A stretch of 64,000 bases of DNA from Xanthomonas chitinilytica (GCF_026107455.2 NZ_JAPCHY010000008.1:124001-188000), one strand, 5' to 3'; shown: positions 49,558 through 58,953, counted from the stretch's first letter. Numbers and translations are program-made. Notes: generated from the sequence alone by a model not told the origin.

Positions 49558-49580
49558 AAAGCGGACATTATGTCCGCTTT
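49558..49580. promoter_or_regulatory. Perfect palindrome at the dcm promoter
   Basis: AAAGCGGACAT, a central T, then ATGTCCGCTTT: 11-bp arms without mismatch, 24 bp upstream of the dcm ATG. On the minus strand its centre contains CATAAT, a -10-like hexamer, so protein bound here would block the promoter. Confidence 0.82.
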
Positions 49581-49673
49581 TGTCTCACATCCCGCGACTC
49601 CCGCATAAAAAACGTGAAGATGGTGGGCGGCTTCAAGTTGCCGGCGTGGGTTGGCTGGGGTTGCTGGCCGGTG

Positions 49674-50249
49674 CTACGGGCGAGCTTCCTGCGCTGTTGC
49701 CTGCTTCCAAGCCCGCAACCCCATCACCGCCAGCCCGATGAAGAGCAGATACAGCCCGGCCGTGGCGTGCAGCGACTTCACCGCATACATGCCCACGTAG
49801 ACCACGTCCACCGCGATCCACAGCCACCACGCGGCGGCGTGCCGGCGCGCCTGCCACCACTGCGCGACCAGGCTGAGGGCGGCGAGCATGGCGTCCAGCC
49901 AGGGGAGGGCGGCGTCGGTCCAGGTGTGCATGGCCGCGCCCAGGGCGAGGCCGAAGGCGATGCCCAGGCCGAGGTCGCGTGCGCAATGGCCGGGCGGCAG
50001 TGGCGCGACGACGATGCGGCCATCGGGTTTGTCCTGCCGGTGCCAGTTGATCCAGCCGTAGAGCAGGAACGCGGCGAAGGCGCCCTGCAGCAGGGTGTCC
50101 GAATACAGCTTGGCCTCGAAGAACACCAGCGCGTACAGGCCGACGGAAACCAGCCCGACCGGCCACGCCAGCATCCGCCGCTGCGCCATCAACCATACGC
50201 CGAGGATGCTGAAGGCGACGGCGGACCATTCGAGGATCGCGGGGTTCAT
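49674..50249 (-). CDS. pnuC: PnuC-family vitamin transporter, probably thiamine (PnuT)
   Basis: A 191-residue membrane protein with about seven helices and PnuC hallmarks: ILGVWLMAQRRMLAWPVGLVSVGLYALVFFEAKLY (part), LLYGWINWH, and WWLWIAVDVVYVGMYAVKSL. PnuC proteins carry nicotinamide riboside, but relatives behind TPP riboswitches carry thiamine. Its ATG overlaps the TonB receptor stop (ATGA), under one TPP riboswitch, so thiamine is the likely cargo. Confidence 0.9.
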   Translation of the reverse strand: MNPAILEWSAVAFSILGVWLMAQRRMLAWPVGLVSVGLYALVFFEAKLYSDTLLQGAFAAFLLYGWINWHRQDKPDGRIVVAPLPPGHCARDLGLGIAFGLALGAAMHTWTDAALPWLDAMLAALSLVAQWWQARRHAAAWWLWIAVDVVYVGMYAVKSLHATAGLYLLFIGLAVMGLRAWKQATAQEARP

Positions 50250-52429
50250 AGCGCGATGGTCACCGACAGGCGCGCTTGGCGCGGGGCGCCGGGGAATAGG
50301 TAGTAGTCGCCGGCGCTGCTGCCGGTGTCGCGCCAGTAGAAGCGGTTGAAGAGGTTGTCCACCGACAGGTTCCAGTTCACCGCATGCCCCTGCAACGGGT
50401 GCTGGAAGCGCAGGCCGGCGTCCACCACGCTGTAGCCGGGGGCGCGCACGCGGCCGTCGGCGGTGGCGACGTTGGAAGAGGCGTAGCGCCAGCCACCGGT
50501 GAGGCCCAGGCCGTTGACGAACGGCAGCTGGTAGTCGGCGTGCAGGCTCGCGCGCGTGGTCGGCACGTTGACCAGCGGGTGGCCTTCGTAGGCCGGGGTG
50601 CCGGTATCGCGCGCGCGCGCCTGCAGCACGCTGGCGCTGGCGGTCAGTTGCAGGCGCTCGCTGACCTGCCCGCGTGCGCTCAGCTCCAGGCCGGTGTGGG
50701 TCTGTTGGCCTTCCTGCACGAAGGTGTAGCCGTAGTCGCTGTCGTCGGGCTTGGCGTACTGGAACGGCCGGCTGATGCGGAACAGCGCGGCGCCCAGCGT
50801 CAGGGAATCCGACGGCGCGTACTTGGCGCCCACTTCGATCTGGCGCGACAGCACCGAAGGCAGGAAGGCGCCGTCATTGGAGGTCCAGAACGGCGCCTCC
50901 TGGCCAAGCGCGATGCCGCGCACGTAGCTGGCATAGACGTTGAGCTGATCGGTCGCGCTCCAGATCAGCGCGGTCTGCGGCAGGAAGTGCGACACGCGGC
51001 TCTCGCGCTCGGGATTGCCGCGCTTGTCCCAGGCGCGCTCGTCCAGGCGCACGAAGCGGCCGCCGGCCAGCCACTGCCAGTCGTCGGCGAGGTTCACGCG
51101 GTCCAGCACGAACAGCGCCTTCTGCCGGCTGTCCAGGCGCCGCACCGATGCGCCGGGCTGCAGTGGCGAGGGATCGAACTGCGGCACCTGCTGGTCGTGG
51201 ATGTTGCCCGTGCCGACGTACTCGTTGACGTTGAGGCGCTTGTCCACGGAGCGATCGAAGTAATCCGCGCCGACGGTGAGCTGGTGGCCCACCGCGCCGG
51301 TGGCGAAGCGGCCGCGCAGTTCGGCGCGCAGTTGCCGGTTGCGACGGGTGTCGTCCGGGCTGCGGTAGTCGTAGATGTCGTAGTCGCCGTTGGGCGCGAA
51401 GTAGTTGCCCGGCACGCTGCCATCCCAGCAGGATTCGGCGTAGTAGCAGCCATAGGCGAAGGCGACGTTGTCGTCGATCACCGAGCGGCTGTGGCTGGCC
51501 GACACCCGCGACTGCCACGCCGGGCCGAAGTCGTAGGTGTGCAGGGCGGTGATGTTGGTGCTGTCGATGCTTACCGGCTGCTGCCAGCGCTGGTAGCCGA
51601 GCATCTGCTTGCGGTCCACGCCGCGCGGCAGGGCGGTGGCGCCCAGCAGCTGGTAGCCCGAGACCGAGCGCTGCGCGCTGGTCTGGTAGTTGGCGTTCAC
51701 TTCCAGCCTGCCGCGCTCGCCGAGCAGCCAGTCGCTGGCCAGCGAGTAGAAGTTGCGGCGGCCGTCGGCGTGGTCGACGTACGAGTGGCTGTCCTCCCAT
51801 GCGGCATTGAAGCGCAGGCCGATGCGCGGCGTCAGCCAGTGGCCCACGTCCACGGCGGCGTAACGGCTGCCTTCCGCATCGGTGCCGAGGGTGACGTTGC
51901 GGATTTCGGCCGGGCGTTTGCCGACGAAGTTGACCACGCCACCGGGGGCGATCACGCCGGCGGCGAGGCCGGCCTCGCCCTTGAGGATTTCCACCTGCTG
52001 CACGTTCTCCAGCGCCAGCCGCTGTTCGCCGGCGAGGGTCAGGCCGTTGAAGCGGTAGCCGGTGGCGGTGTCCAGCGCGAAGCCGCGGATGGCGATGTTC
52101 TGGTAATAGCCCACCGGCGCGTAGCTGTCGCCCAGCGAAGCGTCGTTGCCGGCCAGCTCGGACAGCGTGCGCACGTGGCGGCTGTCGAGCAGGTCGCGGT
52201 CCAGCACGCTGACCGAGGCCGGGGTGTCCTTCCAGTCGCCGCTGCCGAAGCTGCTGGAAGCGGTGTCTTTCGCGGCGGCTTGCTTGGCCTGCACGCGCAC
52301 GGCGGCCAGCTCGGTGGTGGAGCGGTCCTGGGCGTCGGTTTCAAGCGGGCTGGCGTGCAGCGGCAGCGCCGCGCCGAGGGCGACAGTCAACAGGGAAATG
52401 CGGTGGCGGCGGTTCATTCGGTTCGTCAT
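50246..52429 (-). CDS. TonB-dependent outer-membrane receptor, probably for thiamine
   Basis: A 727-residue receptor. A signal peptide is followed by the plug (NIAIRGFALDTATGYRFNG; VQQVEILKGEAGLAAGVIAPGG, part) and a 22-strand barrel ending in a C-terminal aromatic/hydrophobic strand (QARLSVTIAL). The fold is close to siderophore receptors, but the TPP riboswitch and PnuC partner point to thiamine or its phosphates. Starts are ambiguous: ATG 52429 or ATG 52417; no strong ribosome-binding site is seen. Confidence 0.92.
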   Translation of the reverse strand: MTNRMNRRHRISLLTVALGAALPLHASPLETDAQDRSTTELAAVRVQAKQAAAKDTASSSFGSGDWKDTPASVSVLDRDLLDSRHVRTLSELAGNDASLGDSYAPVGYYQNIAIRGFALDTATGYRFNGLTLAGEQRLALENVQQVEILKGEAGLAAGVIAPGGVVNFVGKRPAEIRNVTLGTDAEGSRYAAVDVGHWLTPRIGLRFNAAWEDSHSYVDHADGRRNFYSLASDWLLGERGRLEVNANYQTSAQRSVSGYQLLGATALPRGVDRKQMLGYQRWQQPVSIDSTNITALHTYDFGPAWQSRVSASHSRSVIDDNVAFAYGCYYAESCWDGSVPGNYFAPNGDYDIYDYRSPDDTRRNRQLRAELRGRFATGAVGHQLTVGADYFDRSVDKRLNVNEYVGTGNIHDQQVPQFDPSPLQPGASVRRLDSRQKALFVLDRVNLADDWQWLAGGRFVRLDERAWDKRGNPERESRVSHFLPQTALIWSATDQLNVYASYVRGIALGQEAPFWTSNDGAFLPSVLSRQIEVGAKYAPSDSLTLGAALFRISRPFQYAKPDDSDYGYTFVQEGQQTHTGLELSARGQVSERLQLTASASVLQARARDTGTPAYEGHPLVNVPTTRASLHADYQLPFVNGLGLTGGWRYASSNVATADGRVRAPGYSVVDAGLRFQHPLQGHAVNWNLSVDNLFNRFYWRDTGSSAGDYYLFPGAPRQARLSVTIAL

Positions 52430-52500
52430 CGGCCGGTAGGGGGAGACGAAGCGAAGGCGCGCATGCGCGACCGGCCACGAAGGCGGTGTGCCTGCTGCTC

Positions 52501-52580
52501 AAAGCTCCCTACGCCGGTGCAAACCGGATCAGGTTCCAAGGGACTCTCTCAGCCCGGTCAATCCAGGCACCCCCGCTTCA
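52501..52580 (-). promoter_or_regulatory. TPP (THI-element) riboswitch
   Basis: On the minus strand the region reads GGGGGTGCC ... GGGCTGAGAGAGTCCCTTGG ... ACCTGATCCGGTTTGCACCG, then GCGTAGGGA. These are the conserved pyrimidine- and pyrophosphate-sensing parts of the thiamine pyrophosphate aptamer. The outer stem pairs TGAAGC with GCTTTG. It lies 72 bp upstream of the TonB receptor and should shut the operon off when TPP is plentiful. Confidence 0.95.
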
Positions 52581-52627
52581 GGGGCGCATTTGACCACAAA
52601 CGGTACGGATTTGCCCCGTGCGGATGT

Positions 52628-53764
52628 TCAGGCGGCGGCGTGCAGCGCGGCGAGCAAGGCCTGTCCATCGCGGGTCCGGAACCATTGGGCGTGACCCAGC
52701 AGGAAGTCGTGCCAGGCCACGTCGGCGTTCGCGGTCGAGCCGGTGGCGCCCTGGAAATAGTCGACTTCCGACAGCGCGAAGTCGAAATGCACCACCGGCA
52801 GCAGGTCCGCCAGCAGGTGCACCTGCGCGGCGGACAGGGGCCGTACCTGCCGGTAGCCGTCGAGCAGGGCGAGTGCGGTGTCGACATGTACGGCCTGCGC
52901 GCCGCGCTCCAGTTGCAGCCACGCCACCGCGTTGCGTTCGATCGCGGTGGCCAGGTCGAACAGGGCGCTGGTGGGCGAGGCCAGGCCGAAATCGAGCACG
53001 GTCGCCACGCGCATGACATCGCCTTCGCGGCGCCAGAGCAGGTTGGAGACATGCCAGTCGTTGTGCGCCCACAGCCGTGGCTCGCTACGCAGGCGTTCGT
53101 GCAGGCCCGCGTGCCACGGCAGCACGGTTTGCCGGAGGTCGTGTTGCCACGGTTTGCGCGACAGGTAGCCGGCCAGCGCCGGGCGTTCGCTGAGGTCGCG
53201 TTCCAGCATCGCGATCGGGTCGGCGGTGCGGATCAGGTCGTCGCGCGCGACCAGCATGTGGGTGCTGCGCTGTGGAGCGACGTAGTGGGCCGATGCCCGA
53301 TGCAGCGTGGCCAGCATCCTGCCGGCCTCCCGCGCCGGGTCGTGCTCGGTTACCGGCGTCCACGAGGGTGCATCGCGGTACACATCCTGACCGTCGCCTA
53401 CCGCATGCAGTTCGTAGGTCCAGCCGTCGTGTTCGACGGCGGTGGAGCCCTCGCGATCCTGCAGCACATGGACCACCGGTACGCCCGCGCCGGCAAGGTG
53501 GGCGATGAAGCGGTGCTCCTCGGCCAGGCTCGCCGCGTTGCGGACGTCGTGGTGATGGCGCTTGATGAAGACCTGCCCCGCCGCGCCTTCGACGATGGCG
53601 GCCGCCGACATCGGGCGCGGGCTGTGCCACTGCGCGGAGCTGGCACCTTCCAGTTGCGGGAATCGCCCGCGCAGCCAGGCGATCTCGCGGTCGCTGATCG
53701 CCGGCCAGTCGGCAGGCACCTCGTCGTTGTTGAGGCCCTGGACGCGATGGTCGATGTCGTTCAT
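52628..53764 (-). CDS. APH-family phosphotransferase
   Basis: A 378-residue kinase of the aminoglycoside phosphotransferase/choline kinase fold. The catalytic loop HNDWHVSNLLW and the metal-binding VLDFGLA are intact; GQVFIKRHHH supplies the ATP-binding lysine. Family members phosphorylate antibiotics, choline, thiamine or homoserine. Placement just upstream of the thiamine operon makes a vitamin-related substrate possible, but the riboswitch lies downstream of this gene, so co-regulation is not shown. Start ATG 53764. Confidence 0.88.
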   Translation of the reverse strand: MNDIDHRVQGLNNDEVPADWPAISDREIAWLRGRFPQLEGASSAQWHSPRPMSAAAIVEGAAGQVFIKRHHHDVRNAASLAEEHRFIAHLAGAGVPVVHVLQDREGSTAVEHDGWTYELHAVGDGQDVYRDAPSWTPVTEHDPAREAGRMLATLHRASAHYVAPQRSTHMLVARDDLIRTADPIAMLERDLSERPALAGYLSRKPWQHDLRQTVLPWHAGLHERLRSEPRLWAHNDWHVSNLLWRREGDVMRVATVLDFGLASPTSALFDLATAIERNAVAWLQLERGAQAVHVDTALALLDGYRQVRPLSAAQVHLLADLLPVVHFDFALSEVDYFQGATGSTANADVAWHDFLLGHAQWFRTRDGQALLAALHAAA

Positions 53765-53982
53765 TGAGGGAAGAGCCGGAGCGCAAGGCGGTGTCTGGAT
53801 GCGGCTAGGGTAGCGGCAGCGCGTGGGTTTGCGCCGGTTCCTGCCGTGCATCGTGGAAAGGGAATCCCGCAGTGGGCACGCGGTCATCTTTGTGTCCATT
53901 CCGCCACGCAAGGCCACGCCGCACTAACCGGTACCGGCGGAGGCTGGGCATGCGGCAGGTGCCGCGTCTGTGGAGACCGAAG

Positions 53983-54159
53983 ATGACCCGCCATCGCAAG
54001 ACCGATCAGGTGCAGCAACAGCCGCGCCCAGGTGTGGAGGACCAGCGCAGGACCAATCCGGCGCGGCAGGCTTCGCGCACCGAGCCGAGCCACCAGAAGG
54101 ACGTGCATGACCAGCGGATGCTGGACAGGGAGCAGGAGCCGGAGGATCCGCGGGATTGA
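53983..54159 (+). CDS. Small, very hydrophilic hypothetical protein
   Basis: A 58-codon frame (MTRHRKTDQVQQQPRPGVED...) with a GGAGA ribosome-binding site ahead of the ATG. The product is rich in Arg, Gln, Asp and Pro with no hydrophobic core, consistent with a disordered, stress-type small protein or with chance. Isolated between divergent and convergent neighbours. Low certainty. Confidence 0.4.
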   Translation: MTRHRKTDQVQQQPRPGVEDQRRTNPARQASRTEPSHQKDVHDQRMLDREQEPEDPRD

Positions 54160-54386
54160 GGCGTGCGGTGGGCGATCCGTCGCAGTCGTCCGCTGCTGGC
54201 GTATCCGGCAGAGGAGGTGTCGGAGCTCGACCCTGACCCCTGTTTCCCCCTGTTTCCCGCCCCATTCTTTCAGGGTGCAGCGGCTTCGTAACCTGGTGTT
54301 CCGCGTCGGGGAATGGAGGAATGGCATACCTGCCGATTGCAGCGCCCCGGGGTGGGGCGTCGGCCGAAAGTGGACCTGTCGCTGCT

Positions 54387-54890
54387 TCAGTTCCCTGGGG
54401 TCTTCTTCGGTGCTGGCTCGAGTTGCCAGGTGGCCGTTATCAGGAACCGTGCTTTGGGACTGGATGGCTTGGAGCCTACTTTCGGGTTGAATGTGAGCTC
54501 GATGGTGGGGTGCCCTTTTTTCCTGAAGGGTATGACGAACCTGTCCTTCTTCCTCGCGATCTTGTCCGTGGCCGTATAGCCGCCGCGAAGCATCGTCTGC
54601 TCGATGCGCTCCACGGACGTGGAGATGTCCCCTTCCAGAATTTCCAGCACCACTTTCCTGCGCTTGGCGCCCTTCTTGCTCTTGTAGATCTGTTCGCTGC
54701 GCAGGTGGCAGGGAAGGTCCAGCGACGCCCCGGCCGGGAGTGCGGGATAGCAAGGGGCGCCAGCTTCGATGGTCCGTGCGCCAAGGAGCTGCAGGTCGGA
54801 ATCGGACGCCACTTCGCCAGCCGGTGAGCAGGCGGCAAGCAGCGAGATTGCGGCAAGGGCAAGGAGTCGGATCGTCATGGGAGTCTTCAT
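54387..54890 (-). CDS. Hypothetical lipoprotein
   Basis: A 167-residue protein with a lipoprotein signal (LLALAAISLLAACSP, lipobox A-A-C), two cysteines in the mature part (PCYPAL, LPCHL), and a basic C-terminal beta-like region (KKDRFVIPFRKKGHPTIELTF). It starts 3 bp after the OafA-type acyltransferase gene on the same strand, so the two are co-transcribed and may act together on cell-surface sugars. No family recognised. Confidence 0.7.
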   Translation of the reverse strand: MKTPMTIRLLALAAISLLAACSPAGEVASDSDLQLLGARTIEAGAPCYPALPAGASLDLPCHLRSEQIYKSKKGAKRRKVVLEILEGDISTSVERIEQTMLRGGYTATDKIARKKDRFVIPFRKKGHPTIELTFNPKVGSKPSSPKARFLITATWQLEPAPKKTPGN

Positions 54891-54893
54891 GCT

Positions 54894-56942
54894 TCAGTAC
54901 CGGCCTCCATCCATCAGCCATTTGAAGTCGCTGCGGAAGTGGGCGTAGAGCAGGGCAGCACCGGTATCACTGATGTGGTCGTCGTCGCGGTACAGGAGCG
55001 TGCCGTCCCGATAGGGAGGGCAGTACCGGGTGTCGCAGAAAACCGGGGTGGGATCGATCAGGCGCACGCCGTCGACCTGGGCAACGGCCTCGCGCAGCCG
55101 GGACATGGATTCCCGGTTCTGCCTGTCGTTCGCCTCGGCGCTGATGGAGCAACGGTGCTGGTCGAGCATGTCGTACCTGAGTGACCTGAGCACGCAGGCG
55201 GCCGGGTTCTCTGTCGGCATGACCGGGACCGGACCGACGACGAGTATCCGTTCGACACCGGCCTTGCGCAGGTCTTTCAGCGTGGTGACCAGATACTGGA
55301 CGAAAAGCCCATGCTGGTCGTCAGCCGGTCGTTCCTCACCACGTTTCGACAAAGCGGGGTAGTTGTCCCAGTAGGACGCGATGAGCGCGAAGTCCGGTGA
55401 GATGGTGCCGTTCCTCACCAGGTCCAAGGCCTCCTTCTTGTCGCGCTGGCAGCCGTTGTCCTGTTTGCCGGTCGACACGTGGTGCCGGGCGACTCCGTCG
55501 ATCGGGTTGCAGCCGTTGCGGACCATCGTGACCAGCGTCGTGTTGTGGTCGACGATGGCGCGGCGGGTGATGACCGAAGTCAGGGCGCGGGAATGGGAGT
55601 CACCGAGCAGGAGTCCGAAGTGACGAGTGCTTGCGCCATGCAGTGCGATCTGCTTCTTGCAGGCCTTCGTCCCTTTCATCTTCTGCAGGCGGCAGTCGCC
55701 GCCGTCGGTCGCCTTGGACAGGGTGAACGAGGGGGGGATGTCATTCGCGCGCGATGCGGCCACCTGGGTGGTTACGTAGTGGCTCGTGCCGGAAACGGCC
55801 AGGCAGGACAGCACGCCGATGGCGATCACGCGCAGTCCGGCTCGCTTGGCGTACGGCTGCCAGTGCTTCTTGGCGGGCAGTTCGACGAATCGGTAGGTCA
55901 GGGTGGCGAGCAGCAGCGAGGCCGCGGCGGCGGCCAGACTCCAGGACAGCGGCAGCGACTCGAAGTTGTAGATCCGCGCGAACACCATGGTGGGCCAGTG
56001 CCACAGATACCACGAGTAGGACACCAGGCCGATCCATAGCATCGGCCGTACGGACAACATGCGGGCAGGCGGTGTGGTGGGCGCGCAGATACCGCCGACG
56101 ATCACCAGTGCGGTGCCCAGCGTGGGCGCTGCCGCGAAATAGGACGGGAAGGGTGTGGAGTGGCCGAATCGCAGGACCGGCCAGACGATGAGCGTCAGGC
56201 CGAGGACGACCAGCGTGGCCAGCAGCCTGGGCGACAGTCGTTTCGCCGCCGGCAGCAGGAAATAGGCGGCACCGCCGGCCATGAACTGCCAGGCACGCAA
56301 TGGCATGAGGTAGAACGCGTAGTTCTTGCCACCGAAGTTGGTGAAGCGAATGCACAGATACAGGGACGCGGCGAAGAGTACCGTTGCCAGCGACCAGAAC
56401 AGGATTGTTCTGGCCGAGGCCGGCAGCTTCCTGCCGACGAACCAGGCCAGGCCTATCAGCAGCGGGGTAAAGAGGTAGAACTGTTCCTCGACTGACAGCG
56501 ACCACAGGTGCAGCAGCGGCTTAAGCTCCGACGAGGTATCGAAGTAGCCCTCCATAGCCAGGAAGTGGTGGTTGACCAGCATCCAGGCCGAATACATCGC
56601 CTGCCGTCCCAGCTCCTTGAATTCCTCGGGCGTGACCAGCACGAACTGCGCGACCAGCAGCGTGGTCAGGACCAGGATCAGGTACGGCGGCAGGATACGG
56701 ACCGCGCGCCGCGCCCAGAACTCGCGGAAAGTGAAACGGCCTGCCTGCAGCTGTTCGTAGATGTGGCCGATGATCAGGAAGCCGGAGATGACGAAGAATA
56801 TGTCGACGCCGACGAATCCGCCCGGCAACCAGCTGGCGCCGGCGTGGTACAGGACGACGGAGCTGACGGCAATTGCACGGAGGCCATCTACTACCGGGTA
56901 GAACTTGTGCGCGCCGCGGGCGTTGGGGACTGGGTTGTTCAA
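54894..56942 (-). CDS. OafA-type acyltransferase with C-terminal SGNH domain
   Basis: A membrane acyltransferase of about 682 residues. The acyltransferase-3 domain has ten or so helices with LYHAGASWLPGGFVGVDIFF, the RRAVRILPPY segment and SLSVEEQFYLFTPLL. A periplasmic SGNH domain follows with LLGDSHSRALTS and RDDDHISDTG. Such proteins O-acetylate surface polysaccharides. No ATG is suitable; the TTG at 56942 (LNNPVPNARGAHKF) is the likeliest start, with TTG 57050 as a longer alternative. Confidence 0.88.
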   Translation of the reverse strand: MNNPVPNARGAHKFYPVVDGLRAIAVSSVVLYHAGASWLPGGFVGVDIFFVISGFLIIGHIYEQLQAGRFTFREFWARRAVRILPPYLILVLTTLLVAQFVLVTPEEFKELGRQAMYSAWMLVNHHFLAMEGYFDTSSELKPLLHLWSLSVEEQFYLFTPLLIGLAWFVGRKLPASARTILFWSLATVLFAASLYLCIRFTNFGGKNYAFYLMPLRAWQFMAGGAAYFLLPAAKRLSPRLLATLVVLGLTLIVWPVLRFGHSTPFPSYFAAAPTLGTALVIVGGICAPTTPPARMLSVRPMLWIGLVSYSWYLWHWPTMVFARIYNFESLPLSWSLAAAAASLLLATLTYRFVELPAKKHWQPYAKRAGLRVIAIGVLSCLAVSGTSHYVTTQVAASRANDIPPSFTLSKATDGGDCRLQKMKGTKACKKQIALHGASTRHFGLLLGDSHSRALTSVITRRAIVDHNTTLVTMVRNGCNPIDGVARHHVSTGKQDNGCQRDKKEALDLVRNGTISPDFALIASYWDNYPALSKRGEERPADDQHGLFVQYLVTTLKDLRKAGVERILVVGPVPVMPTENPAACVLRSLRYDMLDQHRCSISAEANDRQNRESMSRLREAVAQVDGVRLIDPTPVFCDTRYCPPYRDGTLLYRDDDHISDTGAALLYAHFRSDFKWLMDGGRY

Positions 56943-57337
56943 TGCGGTTAGGGATATGGGGAAGGTGGATCCGGCAGGGGGCGTTGAGGTCCGGACGGAC
57001 CCCGGGAGCGGTAGTACCGGTCGGCGCCGGGCGGGGACCGGCTCGCGCAAGCAGGAAGGAAGACCTTCCCCGAGGCATGAAAAGGCGCCACTTTAATGGC
57101 ACGCAGTGCCCGAGTACAGGAGGGCCAGCGGCTTGTCGGTGCCTGGGCCTGCCATGGGGGCTGCTGCTGGTTGGAGAACGGAAAGGCAGGAGTCGAAAAC
57201 AGGGGGCAGGGTCGGGTTCCTCCCGTTCCGGCAGCCGGATGCGGCTCCCGGAACGCCGGGCACTCGTGACCTGTCGCCCATGCCGGCAGGGGACACCGGG
57301 CAGATAATGCGCGTTGGCCTTCCTGAGACGTGCCGCC
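56943..57337. other. Intergenic region, no gene seen
   Basis: 395 bp between the divergent OafA-type gene and the amidohydrolase gene. If the acyltransferase starts at TTG 57050, part is coding. Otherwise nothing recognised; no clear promoter or palindrome. Confidence 0.5.
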
Positions 57338-58753
57338 ATGCGTACCTGGTTGCTTCTGTTGCTCGCCTGCCTGCCGGTGCTGGATGCCAAGGCGCAGTCT
57401 TCTCCGGTGCCGCCGCGCGGGACCGTGGCATTCGTGGGCGTTCACGTGCTGCCGATGGACCAGGACCGCGCGCTCGCCGGGCAGACGGTGCTGGTCGAGG
57501 ACGGCCGGATCGCGGCGATCGGCGGCGCGCTGCCGTTGCCACCGGAGGCACGGGTGGTCGATGGCGACGGCGCCTGGCTGTTGCCGGGCCTGGCCGACAT
57601 GCACAACCACCTCGATGGCCGCCAGGACATGGCGGTGCAGTTGGCGCTGGGCATCACCACGACGCTGCACATGGGCGAGGCCCGCAACAGTTTCGTCGGG
57701 CGCACGCGGGCGGCAGTGGCGGCGGGCGAACTGGTGGGGCCGCGTAGTTTCGTCGCGCTGGCCGTGGACGGTTCGCCACGCTACGGGCACCTGGTGGTAC
57801 GCGACGCCGACGATGCCCGGGCCACAGTGCGGGTGGCGCAGGCCAATGGCTACGATGCGCTGAAGCTGTACAACAATCTGTCGCCGGCGGCCTTCGAGGC
57901 GCTGATGACGGAAGCGCGCGTGGCCGGTCTGCCGGTGGTCGGCCATGGGGTAACCGCAGTGGGCCTGCGGCGACAACTGGAAGCCGGAATGGCGCTGGTG
58001 GCGCATCTGGAGGAATTCTTCTATACCTTCTTCCCGCCGGCGCCGGACGACGACCCGAATGCAGCGCCCGACCCGGCGCAGATCGAGGCGGCGGTCGCGC
58101 TGCTGCGTACGCGTGGGACGCCGGTGGTCGCCGACCTCGTGACCTATCGCACCATTGCGGCGCAATGGGGACGGCCCGAGGTCGTGACAGGTTTCCTGCT
58201 CCGTCCCGAGACGCGCTACCTGCCGCCGCAGTTCCGGGTATCTTGGCCGGCGCAGGGCTATGCGAGCCGGGAGGGCAGCCTGGACCGACGCGAGGCCTTC
58301 CTGCCGGTATTCGTGCGCGCGCTGCAGGAGGCCGGCGTGCCGCTGCTGTCGGGCACCGATGCACAGGACATCCCCGGACTGGTGGGCGGCTTCGCCTTGC
58401 ACGACAACCTGGACGCGCTGGTCGATGCCGGGCTGACGCCGTACGAAGCGCTGGTGACTGCGACGCGCGCGCCAGGGGAATTCGTGCGCCGCCACTGGCC
58501 AGACCTGGCGCTGTCGGGTGTGGTCGCGCCGGGCGCACGTGCGGACCTCGTGCTCGTGCGCGACGATCCACGCACCGGCCTGGCCACGCTGCGACAGCCG
58601 TTGGGGGTTATGGCGGATGGTCGCTGGTATCCGGGCGACGATCTCGCCGGACGTCTCGAGGACGTCGAACGGCAGTACCGGGCTGCCGCCCACGACGCGC
58701 TGGAACTGCCATCTGCGGCTTCGGATAGAGCGCGGGGGAATCTGGCACGCTAG
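57338..58753 (+). CDS. Secreted metal-dependent amidohydrolase
   Basis: A 471-residue amidohydrolase-superfamily enzyme with a signal peptide (MRTWLLLLLACLPVLDAKAQ). The metal site reads GLADMHNHLDG (HxH), LKLYNNL (candidate bridging Lys), VVGHGVTA and VAHLEEF (His), and LLSGTDAQDI (Asp). Related exported enzymes are imidazolonepropionase-like hydrolases or prolidases; the substrate is unknown. Start ATG 57338 gives the signal peptide; a TTG eight codons upstream is less likely. Monocistronic. Confidence 0.9.
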   Translation: MRTWLLLLLACLPVLDAKAQSSPVPPRGTVAFVGVHVLPMDQDRALAGQTVLVEDGRIAAIGGALPLPPEARVVDGDGAWLLPGLADMHNHLDGRQDMAVQLALGITTTLHMGEARNSFVGRTRAAVAAGELVGPRSFVALAVDGSPRYGHLVVRDADDARATVRVAQANGYDALKLYNNLSPAAFEALMTEARVAGLPVVGHGVTAVGLRRQLEAGMALVAHLEEFFYTFFPPAPDDDPNAAPDPAQIEAAVALLRTRGTPVVADLVTYRTIAAQWGRPEVVTGFLLRPETRYLPPQFRVSWPAQGYASREGSLDRREAFLPVFVRALQEAGVPLLSGTDAQDIPGLVGGFALHDNLDALVDAGLTPYEALVTATRAPGEFVRRHWPDLALSGVVAPGARADLVLVRDDPRTGLATLRQPLGVMADGRWYPGDDLAGRLEDVERQYRAAAHDALELPSAASDRARGNLAR

Positions 58754-58953
58754 CGCGGCTGCGTACGATTCTGGCTGCCGGCCGTCCGCAAGGAGGCGCT
58801 CGCACATCTCTGGCGGTCGATTGCTGGGCGAGGTGCCAGGCCATCGGGCAAGGCACGACGCCGTACCACCCTCGGTCATCGCGTCAGGCAGGTGGGGCTG
58901 CACGGAGTCCCGATTCACATAGACTGCGCGGCCCAATTTTCATCCGCGTCTGC

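Noticed and set aside
50384..53767. An 1127-codon plus-strand frame across the TonB receptor, the riboswitch and the kinase gene
   Set aside because: It runs antisense through a riboswitch and two well-supported genes.
54032..54490. A 152-codon plus-strand frame overlapping the lipoprotein gene end
   Set aside because: No ribosome-binding site or domain, and it is antisense to a better-supported gene.
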